From NCBI RefSeq assembly GCF_900101885.1, contig NZ_FNAN01000020.1, forward strand, positions 1 through 64,000: a stretch of 64,000 nt of DNA, given 5' to 3'. Source of the DNA: Dyadobacter soli. Its GTDB lineage: Bacteria > Bacteroidota > Bacteroidia > Cytophagales > Spirosomataceae. The position numbers were made by a program, and so were the translations under genes. Of this stretch, positions 43,501 through 52,103 are shown in pieces (the stretch's first letter is position 1; each line of letters begins with the position of its first letter). The notes under the pieces were generated by a model that saw nothing but the letters and a program-made list of their open reading frames with translations, was not told the origin of the DNA and searched no databases.

Positions 43501-44825
43501 CCGGAAGTATTCCTTCTGTCAGCTACAGTCTGGTGCAGGGGGGAGCAGAGGGCACTGGTAATTTGAATCTTAATCCACTATTTGCCAACGCAGTTAGTCA
43601 TACCCTTGCACCTACGGGTGACGGTGATTACCGCCTCGAATCTTGTAGTCCCGCGATCAACAGCGCCAGCAATGCCCTGTTACCGGACCAGCTCACGACC
43701 AGAGATCTGGCTGGTAGCTTGCGCAAGGTCCATCAAATCGTCGACATGGGGGCCTGGGAATTTCAATCTTCCCTTCAAACAGCGGCGCAGTCACTGGCAC
43801 AGCATGGGGATCAGGGTACAGCAGCCGTTGCCGGGCGTACGGATTTGATGGTCAGTAATGACGCTTGCAGGATCGTGATCAGGTTGTTGCCCACTGGCAG
43901 CAGCCCGGTTTCAGGCAATGTCAGCGCGAGCGTTTATGTGGACGCGGACGTAGCGCATTTCCGCGGCTCGCCTTATGTACAAAGGCGCTATGTGGTAACT
44001 GCACCAGCGGGCGGCTCAGCACTGTTGACCTTGTTTTTCACTCAGGAAGAGTTTGACCGTTTTAACCACGCATTGCCCGCGGGGCCGCTTCCGTCGGGAC
44101 CAGATGACGCCGTGAACAAGGGTAACTTGCGGGTGTTTAAATTCAGCGGTTTTGATGGAAGTCAGCCGGACGATTTTCCAGGAGCGCCGGAGGCGATCAC
44201 ACCAGCGCCTGAAAATATCCAATGGAACACCGTCCACGAGCGTTGGGAAATCACTTTCAATGTCGATGGTTTCAGTAGCTTTTTGATAGGATCGGCGGCT
44301 AGCCCACTTCCTGTGAAGCTGGTGTCCTTTGTCGGAATGGCGAACGACGACCAAAGTGTCCAGCTAGATTGGCGTGTGACGGAGCAACAAAACATTGAGA
44401 CTTACAAAATTCAATACAGTACGAACGGGCGGGATTTTCAGCCGGCGGGATCAGTGCCAGCCACCGACATGCTTCAAAGTAACTATACCTTCCGGCATAC
44501 ACCGTCACCGGGAGCTGCGGTTTTGTATTATCGCTTGCTAATTGAGGAACGGGACGGGGCGCGTAGTTTCAGTCGGATGGTAAGTGTCGGTTTACAGGGC
44601 CCAGGTCAGGTAATCGTTTATCCGAATCCTGCCGTCGCCGCCGTCCGTGTCAAAAGACCAGGAGCCACGGGTACGACGGGCAGGCTTCTCGATCAGTCGG
44701 GGCGTAAGGTACGTGCCTGGGTATTCAAATCAGACGAGCATTGGGTCGACGTGTCAGCCCTTCCAGCGGGCCTGTACCTCATGCTGTTCAGCGATGGAAT
44801 AACTGAAAAATTCATCAAGCAATAA
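40587..44825 (+). CDS. Large T9SS surface protein with beta-helix repeats and internal ubiquitin-like domain
   Basis: The protein has 1412 residues, with a signal peptide (CRGLLAAMLLCVQLAAQPKV, LAQ). Residues ~45-630 form a parallel beta-helix of the polymorphic outer-membrane type, with GGG-rich turns (GGGLYCYG, GGGGVYNW, GGGIGNG, GGGVHNIQGN). Residues 636-707 are ubiquitin-like (listed separately). A second beta-helix follows (ILYVDAVNGNDENDGVSW to about 1090), then a domain with TLFFTQEEFDRFNHAL, a module typical of T9SS cargo (SPLPVKLVSFVGMANDDQS) and the sorting domain (VIVYPNPAVAAVRV, ALPAGLYLMLFSDGITEKFI). It is exported by T9SS and probably an adhesin-like surface protein. It lies immediately after the LuxR-type regulator. 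Confidence 0.93.
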   Translation: MKRLLQNTSIRLESLVSCRGLLAAMLLCVQLAAQPKVLAQVITPSGSNILYVNRDVNTGAAGYTGSGDSWANAIPQLADALHWARQAYQAGGHGWSSANPLRILVAKGVYLPRYQADDRHYTTDGGRYNSFVMVRDVQLYGGFDPAAGIDDLGDARILPNKAAPGQGTVLSGDFLGNDNQTDFVGHAENAHHVVISGGNAGVARLDGFVVSGGRTNDESTGMIPVNGQMVQHGTGAGFYISNSSPSIVNCLFYRNTATTQGGGGCIFGSGSEPTLSQCTFYKNASESGGGLYCYGTTAIFSACVFEENSAGNGGGGVYNWASNTSFTDCQFTRNSADGGGGLGNLLGSPVITNGLFAENSAQNGGGIGNGEGTITLQGSTLTGNSATADGGGVHNIQGNMTANDCVFESNEAGSRGGAMRNDRATVIIRRSRIANNTAGQGGAIINEACNSVNIFNSSLTGNNALMGGGMMSGLCTLVRMTNCTVWGNVTGAYGGGALTNVNSPFTLANSIVWNNESNGVSVSTEASLSTMSGELPKIKNSLIANWGGSTAWNAALGVDGGNNIDNDPDFVSTTPGNANFLRLANPSPARNTGSNSAYTDVGGNLSTDKDLAANPRVVGSAIDMGALENQSAHAGIQVLVTSWTGETFSVDVFLSDAVMQLKQKIEDLKGIPVAEQRLRFNGESLVDGMTLGDYAIQDQSALQLVRVAEILYVDAVNGNDENDGVSWASASQSVSHALAIANAEPLVSTIRVAKGVYYPTGVANGTDRTSTFHIARGGIRLFGGYDAVTGERNLTTNITKLSGSIGDPGIATDNSYHVMVIANMPADADSIVVDGFVISDGYANGGGTAAFNGVSVSQNYGGGIFSKRNLNGQKLRFANLIIQKNFGAFAAGMLNEEQSSPLIVNCQITGNAAGGNGGGMLNRNASSPQIINCTIAGNKANDGGGIFNYIDAAPVIHNTILYGNSSAMNSYAGSIPSVSYSLVQGGAEGTGNLNLNPLFANAVSHTLAPTGDGDYRLESCSPAINSASNALLPDQLTTRDLAGSLRKVHQIVDMGAWEFQSSLQTAAQSLAQHGDQGTAAVAGRTDLMVSNDACRIVIRLLPTGSSPVSGNVSASVYVDADVAHFRGSPYVQRRYVVTAPAGGSALLTLFFTQEEFDRFNHALPAGPLPSGPDDAVNKGNLRVFKFSGFDGSQPDDFPGAPEAITPAPENIQWNTVHERWEITFNVDGFSSFLIGSAASPLPVKLVSFVGMANDDQSVQLDWRVTEQQNIETYKIQYSTNGRDFQPAGSVPATDMLQSNYTFRHTPSPGAAVLYYRLLIEERDGARSFSRMVSVGLQGPGQVIVYPNPAVAAVRVKRPGATGTTGRLLDQSGRKVRAWVFKSDEHWVDVSALPAGLYLMLFSDGITEKFIKQ
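42492..42707 (+). other. Ubiquitin-like domain within the surface protein (residues 636-707)
   Basis: The domain begins IQVLVTSWTGETFSV, continues DVFLSDAVMQLKQKI, EDLKGIPVAEQRLRF and NGESLVDGMTLGDYA, and ends IQDQSALQLV. Aligned by hand without gaps to human ubiquitin residues 1-70, 33 positions are identical, including the GIP, QRL, F-x-G, L-x-DG-x-TL and DY-x-IQ stretches. Lysines 27 and 29 are kept; positions 6, 11, 33, 48 and 63 are not Lys. The Ile44 patch is changed (Arg at 44, Trp at 8). No C-terminal Gly-Gly follows, so conjugation is not expected. Confidence 0.9.
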
Positions 44826-44830
44826 TAAAT

Positions 44831-44862
44831 TATATTTGTAATGTCCAAATTATGTAGCTTTG
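44831..44862 (+). promoter_or_regulatory. Candidate promoter of the ECF sigma gene
   Basis: TAGCTTTG (44855-44862) matches TAnnTTTG and lies 27 bases before the ATG at 44890. TTTG at 44835-44838 may be the -33 box, with a spacing of 16 instead of the usual 19-21. An alternative TATATTTG lies at 44831-44838. Confidence 0.35.
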
Positions 44863-44889
44863 CCACCTTGACGCTACAAAATTTTCCAA

Positions 44890-45495
44890 ATGAGCCGGAT
44901 TTTTGGTCATGTTGCTTTAGAAGTCGATGAGTGGGTAGATACCGATGCATTCAGGACAGGCGACCGGGAGGCGTTTGCACGCTTGTACAAGTCCAATGTA
45001 CACCACCTAATCAGCTACGGCTACAAGATTACCAGCAACCGCAATCTCATTCAGGATTGTACCCAGGACCTTTTTGTGGAACTTTGGGAAAACCGCGAGC
45101 GCCTCGGCGAAATCCGTTCGCTGCGGTTTTACCTGCTTAAATCGCTTCGCTACAAACTGGTAAAGCATTTGCGTTTCGACCAGCCGGAAAATCTCGACGA
45201 AGAGCGTTTGGAAACGGAAGACGACCATTTCGAGAACCAGACGGTGCGGGAGGAAACATTGACACAACAGTCGCGGCAGCTGGAAACCGCCCTGGCCCGG
45301 CTGCCCAGGCGGCAACGGGAGGCGATCCACCTCCGTTTTTTTCATGAATTAAATAATGAAGAAGTGGCGCGCATCATGGGCGTCAACTATCAGTCGGCCT
45401 GCAAATTCATCTACACCGGCCTGAAAACTTTGCGGGAAATCATGCATTTATCGTCGATTATCCCGGTTTTATTTTCTTTTTTTCTGAAATCTTAA
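44890..45495 (+). CDS. ECF RNA polymerase sigma factor (FecI-like)
   Basis: This 201-residue protein has region 2 at about residues 20-90 (DREAFARLYKSNVHHLISYG, NLIQDCTQDLFVELWENRER) and region 4 at about 130-190 (LETALARLPRRQREAIHLRF, ELNNEEVARIMGVNYQSACK). It belongs to the Bacteroidota ECF group that pairs with FecR and TonB-dependent SusC receptors. FecR follows 73 bases downstream, then SusC and SusD. It should direct transcription of this uptake locus when released by FecR. Confidence 0.95.
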   Translation: MSRIFGHVALEVDEWVDTDAFRTGDREAFARLYKSNVHHLISYGYKITSNRNLIQDCTQDLFVELWENRERLGEIRSLRFYLLKSLRYKLVKHLRFDQPENLDEERLETEDDHFENQTVREETLTQQSRQLETALARLPRRQREAIHLRFFHELNNEEVARIMGVNYQSACKFIYTGLKTLREIMHLSSIIPVLFSFFLKS

Positions 45496-45568
45496 AATTT
45501 TTTACTTCAAAATGGATTAAATCCCGCCGCTTTTGACACTGGAGTATATCAACCGAAACCGATGTACC

Positions 45569-46663
45569 ATGGCAGGAGATTATGCCAACTTTGAAATAGA
45601 GGATTTTGCATTCGACGAAACTTTTCAGCACTGGGTTTTGAAAACCGACCCCGAGCATGAAGTATTCTGGAACAATTACCTGGCCGGGCATCCCGCGCAG
45701 ACCGACAAGATACTGGCTGCGAGGGCGCTCGTGCAGGAGCTGCACACCGGCGACCAGGACGAACACGACCTGCTGGCACGGGAAATCTGGGAGCAGGTTG
45801 AGCACCGTACGCGTCCGGCGCCCCTTGCGCTATGGCGGCGCATTACCGCCTGGCATGTGGCGGCGTCGCTTGTACTGGCAGCGGCCTGCCTTGGTACCTG
45901 GTTGTGGAAATCGGAGAAAGCGCGGAACGTGGCGACGGCGGACATCGGGGCTAGTCACACAGGCATGATGCGCGAGGAGGTGAATGGCTCGGATAGTACA
46001 CGGGACATTCGGCTTGCCGATGGCAGTGTGGTGACACTCGGAAAAGATAGCAGACTGGTGTTTCCGGCGGCATTTGACGGCAGGGAGCGGGTAGTACAGC
46101 TGGTGGGCGAGGCGTTTTTCGAGGTAAAACGCGACACGGAGCGTCCATTCCTGATCTACGCCAATGAAACCGTGACCAAGGTACTCGGCACCAGCTTTCG
46201 TATAAAGGCATACGTTAGTGCCCCGAATGTGATTGTTTCAGTGGTAACGGGCAAGGTTTCCGTGTTTGGTAAAAAGGATTATGAGAAAAATCCGAAGAAC
46301 CCGCACATGACCGGGCTCGTGCTCACGGCCAATCAGCAGGCAGAATTTTCACGGCAAGAGCTGCATTTTAATAAAACACTCGTAGAGAAGCCGGTAATCG
46401 TCGAATCGGCGCCGGTAGGTTCTTTTGAATTTGACAATACACCTTTGCCGGAGGTTTTCAAGGTGTTGCAGGATGCTTATGGCGTGGAGATTATCTACGA
46501 CGCCGACCTGGTGAAAGGCCGTTCGTTGCAAGTGAGCCTGGAAGATGAAACACTTTATGAAAAGCTCGACGTGATCTGTAAAACGATGGGTATGTCTTAC
46601 CAGATTGTGGATGCGCGCATTCTTATCGAAAGGCAGGATACCGCAAAAAGTTTATCACCCTAA
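45569..46663 (+). CDS. FecR-family anti-sigma / signal-transfer protein
   Basis: This protein of about 364 residues starts at ATG 45569. The cytoplasmic N-terminal part (IEDFAFDETFQHWVLKTDPE, EVFWNNYLAGHP) precedes one membrane helix (HVAASLVLAAACLGTWLW). The periplasmic FecR domain carries IRLADGSVVTLGKDSRLVF, VVQLVGEAFFEVKRDTERPF and VLGTSFRIKAYV. A DUF4974-type C-terminus (FDNTPLPEVFKVLQDAYGVE) is the usual Bacteroidota partner of the STN domain. It receives a signal from the SusC receptor downstream and controls the ECF factor upstream. Confidence 0.95.
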   Translation: MAGDYANFEIEDFAFDETFQHWVLKTDPEHEVFWNNYLAGHPAQTDKILAARALVQELHTGDQDEHDLLAREIWEQVEHRTRPAPLALWRRITAWHVAASLVLAAACLGTWLWKSEKARNVATADIGASHTGMMREEVNGSDSTRDIRLADGSVVTLGKDSRLVFPAAFDGRERVVQLVGEAFFEVKRDTERPFLIYANETVTKVLGTSFRIKAYVSAPNVIVSVVTGKVSVFGKKDYEKNPKNPHMTGLVLTANQQAEFSRQELHFNKTLVEKPVIVESAPVGSFEFDNTPLPEVFKVLQDAYGVEIIYDADLVKGRSLQVSLEDETLYEKLDVICKTMGMSYQIVDARILIERQDTAKSLSP

Positions 46664-46815
46664 ACCCTTACCAACATGACATAGGCTACTGCACGAAAAA
46701 AGCCGGCAATGCGGAAACATAGCCGGCCCGGTACTGGCTCCCCGGACATCTGTGGCGGATGGGGGAACCGGTTTTGTAAAAATCTTTTCGGGAAAATCAC
46801 AAAACGATCAAAGGT

Positions 46816-49800
46816 ATGAAAAAACATCGACTGCCTGTCGAGATCATGATAGCTATGGTTAAATTCTCCTGTTTCCACCTCTTTCTGGTTATGCTTACGT
46901 TCGGCGTGAGTGTGGCGGGGGATGGCTTTGCGCAGGAAATGCTGATGCGTCCGGTGACGGTAACGCTCGTAAACCAAAACGTGAGAACGGCCCTGACCAG
47001 GATCGAGAAATCGGCCAGGGTGAAGTTCAGCTATGAGCCTGCATTGCTGCAAAAAAGCGGAAATGTGAGCATTACGGTACAACGTGAGCCGCTGGCGACG
47101 GTGCTCGACAGGCTTCTCAAACCGCTCGGGATACAGTACAATCCGGCGGGCAAATACATTATCCTCACCCGCGACCCCAGCCAGGGCCTGCGAAAGCCGG
47201 AAGGGATGGAGGACAGCGAAGCCATGGAAAAATGGGTAACCGGAAAAGTCTCCGATGAAACCGGCGCAGCATTGCCGGGCGTGAGTATCCTCGTGAAAGG
47301 CACGCAAACGGGCACGACCACCCAGGCCGACGGTACTTTCAAGATCGACGTCGGAAACGAGCCTGCATCCCTGATATTCTCTTTTGTAGGTTATGTACCG
47401 CAGGAAATCGAGGTCGGCGGGCGTACGGCGATCGACGTGGCACTGAAAGTGGATACCAAAGCTCTGGAAGAAGTGGTTGTAACGGGCTACGGCACCCAAA
47501 AGCGCTCCGACCTCACCGGTTCGGTATCGACGGTAAAAGCGAATGATATTAAAAACCTGCCCGTACGCAGCGTGAACGAGGCTTTGCAGGGGCGTGCGGC
47601 GGGCGTGCAGGTTACCCGCAACGACGGCTCGCCGGGTGCGAACTCGGATATCATCATCCGCGGTGCAGGTTCGATCGGCGGTATGGCGCCGCTGTACATT
47701 GTGGATGGTATCAGGATGTCGGCCGGCAACAACTTCAACTTGCCGGATGTGGAATCGATCGAAATCCTGAAAGACGCCAGCGCCGCGGCCATTTATGGTG
47801 CCCAGGCAGCGGGCGGTGTGGTGCTGGTGACGACGAAGCGCGGTACTTCCATGGATAAGATGAGCATCAACCTCAATGCTTATTATGGGGTGAGAAAGCC
47901 TGTCAATTTGTATACATTATTGAATTCCAATGATTACTATAATGCTAAAACGGCATTTGGTGTAGCGACGGCCGGCTGGGGCGATCCCGCGGCATTGCCT
48001 AATACCAACTGGACGGATGCGCTTTTTACCAATGGAACGGAGCAAAGCTACTCGCTCGACCTGTCGGGAGCGTCGGCCAAGAGTAATTACTACATTTCGG
48101 CCAACTACCAGAAAGAGGGCGGTACCATTATCGACAATTGGTTTAAAAGGTATGGTTTGAGGACCAATTCAGACTATAAACTCAATTCGAAACTCAAAGT
48201 AGGAGAGACGATGTATGCCTGGATGACGGAGATCAACCCGACGGTGAGTACTACTTTTCCTATCCGTTCGGCGCCGGTGGTGGGCATTTACGACCCGACC
48301 AATGCTTACGGCGGCTGGGCAAAAACCGGGAGCTTTTTCGGCGGGCCTAACCTGGTGGGGCAGGAATACCAGAACCATATGTCGAACCAAACTTATGCGG
48401 TGGAAGGCAACGTGTACGCCGACTGGCAGATCATTCCAGCACTCAGTTTCCGGGCTACGTTCGGGGCCTCGGTGTACAATGCCAAGAACCTGAAATTTAC
48501 AGAGGCATTCGATTACGGCATCGTAGCCAATCGCATTGCGTTTCTGGGCAGGGACATTAACAACCAGCGTAACCTGACCGCCAATTTCGTTTTGACCTAC
48601 GCCAAAACCTTCGGTAAGCACGAAATAAAGGCGCTGGCGGGGTATGAGGCCTACAAATCCGACCTCAGTACATTGCACGGCGAAGCGCAAGGCTTTCCTT
48701 ATGTGACTTACAATTTGGGTCTGACGACCAATCCGGGCAGCTATGTGACCAATGGGGCCGAGCTACCGCAAACGCGGCTTTTATCTCAGTTTGGGCGGGT
48801 CAATTATACCTATTCGGGGAAATACCTGGTTACCGGCACGGTGCGCCGTGATGGTTCGGACCGCTTTGGGCCGGCCAATAAATGGGGCGTGTTCCCATCG
48901 GCATCCGTGGGCTGGAAGCTGAGCGAGGAGGCTTTTTTGCGGGATAACCTGCATGCGGTTTCGAACCTGAAACTCCGCGCGAGTTATGGAAAACTGGGCA
49001 GTACGAGCAACATTCCTCAATATACCTACCAATCATCCTACGGTGGGAACGGTGGTACCAATGCCATGGGGCTTTTCGATGGTTCGCGTTCGAAAGGATA
49101 TGCATTGACGGCCCAGCTCTTGAACGAGAATATCAAATGGGAGTCTGTGCTGCAAACCGACGTCGGTGTGGACGTGGGACTGTTCCGGAATGCATTGAAC
49201 ATTACACTCGACTGGTACAGCCGGCAAACGCAGGGCATGATTTACCAGGTGCCGGTAGCGCCTACGGCAGGTTTTGGCAATACATCGGTTTATACCAATA
49301 TCGGTCAGATGAGCAACAAAGGCATCGAGCTGGCGGCCGATTACCGGGGGCAAAAGGGAGATTTTACCTATTCAGTGGCTGTTAATGCGGCTTTTAACAA
49401 AAACCTCGTGAAACAGCTCGACGGCAACAACAATAACCCCATCAGCGACGGGGTAGCAGGCAACGATCTCGACGGCAATGCAGGCCGCACGCAAATCGGC
49501 AACCCGATGAGCCAGTTTTACGGCTACCAGGTGGACGGCATCTTTCAGAGCAGTGACGAGGTGCAGGCGCTGAACGAAAGCGCGCAGCAAGCGGCAGGTT
49601 CTACCACCATTTACTATCAGAATGCAGGCACCGCCGCGGGCGACCTCCGGTTCAGGGATGTAAACGGCGACGGCCGCATTACCACCCTTGACAAGACTTT
49701 TATCGGTAACCCTTGGCCGAAAATGACTTACGGATTAACGCTAAACCTGGGCTGGAAAGGCCTCGAACTGACGGCATTGCTGCAAGGTATCCAGGGCGTG

Positions 49801-50247
49801 GATGTGTACAACGGCAATAAGTACTACACCGAGTATTTCTATGGCGATTACACTTCCACCCGGGATATTTTTAATTCGTCGTTTTTCAATGGCAACGGGC
49901 TGACAGACCAGCCGCGGATCGGTGCTACCAATACTTCCGGGACTTTTGCGCGCGATCCCAACTCTAACTACGGGCGCATTTCGAGCTATTTTGTGGAGGA
50001 CGGCTCGTTCCTGAAACTGCGTAACCTGCAAATCGGCTACACTTTGCCCGGCCATTTGCTAAAAGCGTTGCATATGCAGGGCTTGCGGATATATGCGCAG
50101 GGACAAAACCTGTTCACGATCACGAAATACTCCGGCCTCGACCCGGAAGTGCTCGGGCGCAACGGTACCACGGCACGCGGGATCGATACGATTTTCTCCT
50201 ATCCGCGATCCATGCTGCTTTCAATGGGTCTCAATCTCAGTTTTTAA
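46816..50247 (+). CDS. SusC/RagA-type TonB-dependent outer-membrane receptor
   Basis: This 1143-residue protein carries a signal region (FSCFHLFLVMLTFGVSVAGD, GFAQ), then an STN signalling domain (about 45-115, VTLVNQNVRTALTRIEKSAR). A carboxypeptidase-D-like domain follows (VTGKVSDETGAALPGVSILV), then a TonB box region and plug (LEEVVVTGYGTQKRSDLTGS, PLYIVDGIRM, DASAAAIYGAQAAGGVVLV), and a 22-strand barrel ending in MLLSMGLNLSF. The STN domain fits regulation through FecR and the ECF factor upstream. With SusD it imports oligosaccharides or other large ligands. The 152-base leader contains a GCCGGC pair (46702-46707, 46722-46727) that can form a short hairpin. The substrate cannot be told; no glycan-degrading enzyme is encoded beside it. 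Confidence 0.96.
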   Translation: MKKHRLPVEIMIAMVKFSCFHLFLVMLTFGVSVAGDGFAQEMLMRPVTVTLVNQNVRTALTRIEKSARVKFSYEPALLQKSGNVSITVQREPLATVLDRLLKPLGIQYNPAGKYIILTRDPSQGLRKPEGMEDSEAMEKWVTGKVSDETGAALPGVSILVKGTQTGTTTQADGTFKIDVGNEPASLIFSFVGYVPQEIEVGGRTAIDVALKVDTKALEEVVVTGYGTQKRSDLTGSVSTVKANDIKNLPVRSVNEALQGRAAGVQVTRNDGSPGANSDIIIRGAGSIGGMAPLYIVDGIRMSAGNNFNLPDVESIEILKDASAAAIYGAQAAGGVVLVTTKRGTSMDKMSINLNAYYGVRKPVNLYTLLNSNDYYNAKTAFGVATAGWGDPAALPNTNWTDALFTNGTEQSYSLDLSGASAKSNYYISANYQKEGGTIIDNWFKRYGLRTNSDYKLNSKLKVGETMYAWMTEINPTVSTTFPIRSAPVVGIYDPTNAYGGWAKTGSFFGGPNLVGQEYQNHMSNQTYAVEGNVYADWQIIPALSFRATFGASVYNAKNLKFTEAFDYGIVANRIAFLGRDINNQRNLTANFVLTYAKTFGKHEIKALAGYEAYKSDLSTLHGEAQGFPYVTYNLGLTTNPGSYVTNGAELPQTRLLSQFGRVNYTYSGKYLVTGTVRRDGSDRFGPANKWGVFPSASVGWKLSEEAFLRDNLHAVSNLKLRASYGKLGSTSNIPQYTYQSSYGGNGGTNAMGLFDGSRSKGYALTAQLLNENIKWESVLQTDVGVDVGLFRNALNITLDWYSRQTQGMIYQVPVAPTAGFGNTSVYTNIGQMSNKGIELAADYRGQKGDFTYSVAVNAAFNKNLVKQLDGNNNNPISDGVAGNDLDGNAGRTQIGNPMSQFYGYQVDGIFQSSDEVQALNESAQQAAGSTTIYYQNAGTAAGDLRFRDVNGDGRITTLDKTFIGNPWPKMTYGLTLNLGWKGLELTALLQGIQGVDVYNGNKYYTEYFYGDYTSTRDIFNSSFFNGNGLTDQPRIGATNTSGTFARDPNSNYGRISSYFVEDGSFLKLRNLQIGYTLPGHLLKALHMQGLRIYAQGQNLFTITKYSGLDPEVLGRNGTTARGIDTIFSYPRSMLLSMGLNLSF

Positions 50248-50262
50248 CATCCAATCCGAACG

Positions 50263-51996
50263 ATGATGAAAATAGGTATAAAGCTGTCCGTTCTGGTGCT
50301 TCTGGCGCTAGTGACGGCGTGTAAGCAAAGTTTTGTCGATGTAGAAAACCCTACGGCCATTGCTACTTCGGCGTATCCCGAAAAGATTTCGGACCTCGAA
50401 CAACTCCTCACCGGCGCCTACGCCACCCAGCATGCCGCCGGTACATTCGGTCGGGCGATGGGACCTTACAGCACTTATTTATGGGACCACACCACCGACC
50501 TCAGCTGGCAGGGCTCACCCAACTGGATTCAGATGGCGCAGAATAATGCATTGCCGAGCGATAACTTCCTCCTGCAAGTGTGGCCCGACCTATGGCGCGG
50601 TGTGCAGCGCTGCAATACGCTGCTGGCAGGCATTGAAAAGGTAAATCCCAATGCCTCCGAAGCCGATAAAGCCTCCATAGCGCTTATTAAAGGCCAGGCA
50701 TTGTTCTTACGGGCATGGTACTACTTTTACCTGACCACTTTCTGGGGCGAGAGTTTCATCGTCGACGGGCAGGGCGGCGACAAGATGGGGGTGCCCATTC
50801 AGGAAAACGTGGCCAACGATTTGTCCAAAACCCAGGTATCCCGCTCGACGGTGCGCCAATGCTGGGATTTTATCATTAATGACCTCAAACAGGCCGAAAC
50901 ACTTTTGAAAGGCAAGAAATGGACGGCTGCCGCGGACCGCCATAAGGTGGACGAATGGGGCGTGAGAGGCTTCCTGGGCAAAGCTTACGTGTTTACGCAG
51001 GACTGGAATAATGCCAAAACTTCGCTTGCAAGCGTGATTGGCGAAAGCGGCAAGTCTCTGGTGTCCTTTGAAATCTATAAAACGATGTTCAACGGGCAGA
51101 ACGAGTTCAATTCCGAATCGCTTTTCGAGCTGAACCTCAATGTGGATATGAGCTTTGCGGGTGCCACCGATTTGTCGATGGGCTCGATGATGGGGACGCT
51201 GATCTCTCCCTCATATGCAGGCGCGAACGGCACGCCCATTGCGTCGGCATGGTCGAACGTGTTTCCGCATGCGAAAAACATCACCCGTTTTGGCTTTAAT
51301 GAAGGGCACTATTTCAAGCCGGGCACCACTTCGCCGAACATTTCGAATGTAGATCAATCCTATATCACCAAATCCATCACCGCACGCAAGAACCAGACCG
51401 TGGACCCGCGCCTGTGGGTGGCTTGCCTGCAACCCTACGTAGATTCGATGGTCGTGGCGGGTACAAAGCGGCCAATTTCACATTTTCTCGATGTCAATGA
51501 GCTCGATATGGAGGCGTGGAGTTTTCGTAAATACATTAATCTGAATGGTACGGAACTGGAAATCAACCGGGCGAATGGCAGCAACATCCTCTGGCTAAGG
51601 CTGGCCGATATTTATCTGCTCTATGCCGAAACACTGGCCCGAACGGGCGACAATGCCGGTGCATTGGAATACATCAACAAGGTGAAACGACGCGCGTACA
51701 GCCTACCGGTCGATAAACCTTCGGCCGTGGATTACAAAACCCTGACGGCCGCCACCATGGCATCCGACGATGTACTGAAAAACGACCCGCTGAAATACGA
51801 ACGTTGGGCCGAGTTTTTCGGGGAGTTCAACTGGTGGTTCGACGTATGCCGGTGGAAAATTGGGGACAAGGAGGCGGCCTATTACGAGAAAATCCGCGGC
51901 GGCCCAATTCAATGGAATGCGACCGACTACGCGCAACCAATCCCGGTAAGCGAAATGACTTCGAATGTCAATATGCGGCAAAATCCGGGATATTGA
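50263..51996 (+). CDS. SusD/RagB-family nutrient-binding lipoprotein
   Basis: This 577-residue protein has the lipoprotein signal IKLSVLVLLALVTACKQ. The N-terminal SusD-like part holds VDVENPTAIATSAYPEKISD, and the TPR-rich core holds ALIKGQALFLRAWYYFYLTT and GVRGFLGKAYVFTQDWNNAK. The C-terminal part holds WLRLADIYLLYAETLARTGD and ERWAEFFGEFNWWFDVCRWK. It forms the lid of the SusC channel encoded 15 bases upstream. Normal length. A hairpin follows the stop. Confidence 0.95.
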   Translation: MMKIGIKLSVLVLLALVTACKQSFVDVENPTAIATSAYPEKISDLEQLLTGAYATQHAAGTFGRAMGPYSTYLWDHTTDLSWQGSPNWIQMAQNNALPSDNFLLQVWPDLWRGVQRCNTLLAGIEKVNPNASEADKASIALIKGQALFLRAWYYFYLTTFWGESFIVDGQGGDKMGVPIQENVANDLSKTQVSRSTVRQCWDFIINDLKQAETLLKGKKWTAAADRHKVDEWGVRGFLGKAYVFTQDWNNAKTSLASVIGESGKSLVSFEIYKTMFNGQNEFNSESLFELNLNVDMSFAGATDLSMGSMMGTLISPSYAGANGTPIASAWSNVFPHAKNITRFGFNEGHYFKPGTTSPNISNVDQSYITKSITARKNQTVDPRLWVACLQPYVDSMVVAGTKRPISHFLDVNELDMEAWSFRKYINLNGTELEINRANGSNILWLRLADIYLLYAETLARTGDNAGALEYINKVKRRAYSLPVDKPSAVDYKTLTAATMASDDVLKNDPLKYERWAEFFGEFNWWFDVCRWKIGDKEAAYYEKIRGGPIQWNATDYAQPIPVSEMTSNVNMRQNPGY

Positions 51997-52008
51997 ATAC
52001 ATGGTTAC

Positions 52009-52038
52009 TTGCAGCCCTTGCATAAGCCAGGGCTGCAA
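52009..52038. terminator. Hairpin between convergent susD-like and metalloprotease genes
   Basis: TTGCAGCCCT (52009-52018) pairs perfectly with AGGGCTGCAA (52029-52038) around 10 bases. It lies between two converging stops, so it can serve both strands, although no long U-run follows. Confidence 0.65.
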
Positions 52039-52103
52039 ACTTACCTCACATGCGCAAGCAGCATCCGCGGTGCAAGGTTTTCAAAAAAGATGAGAATAAA
52101 CAG

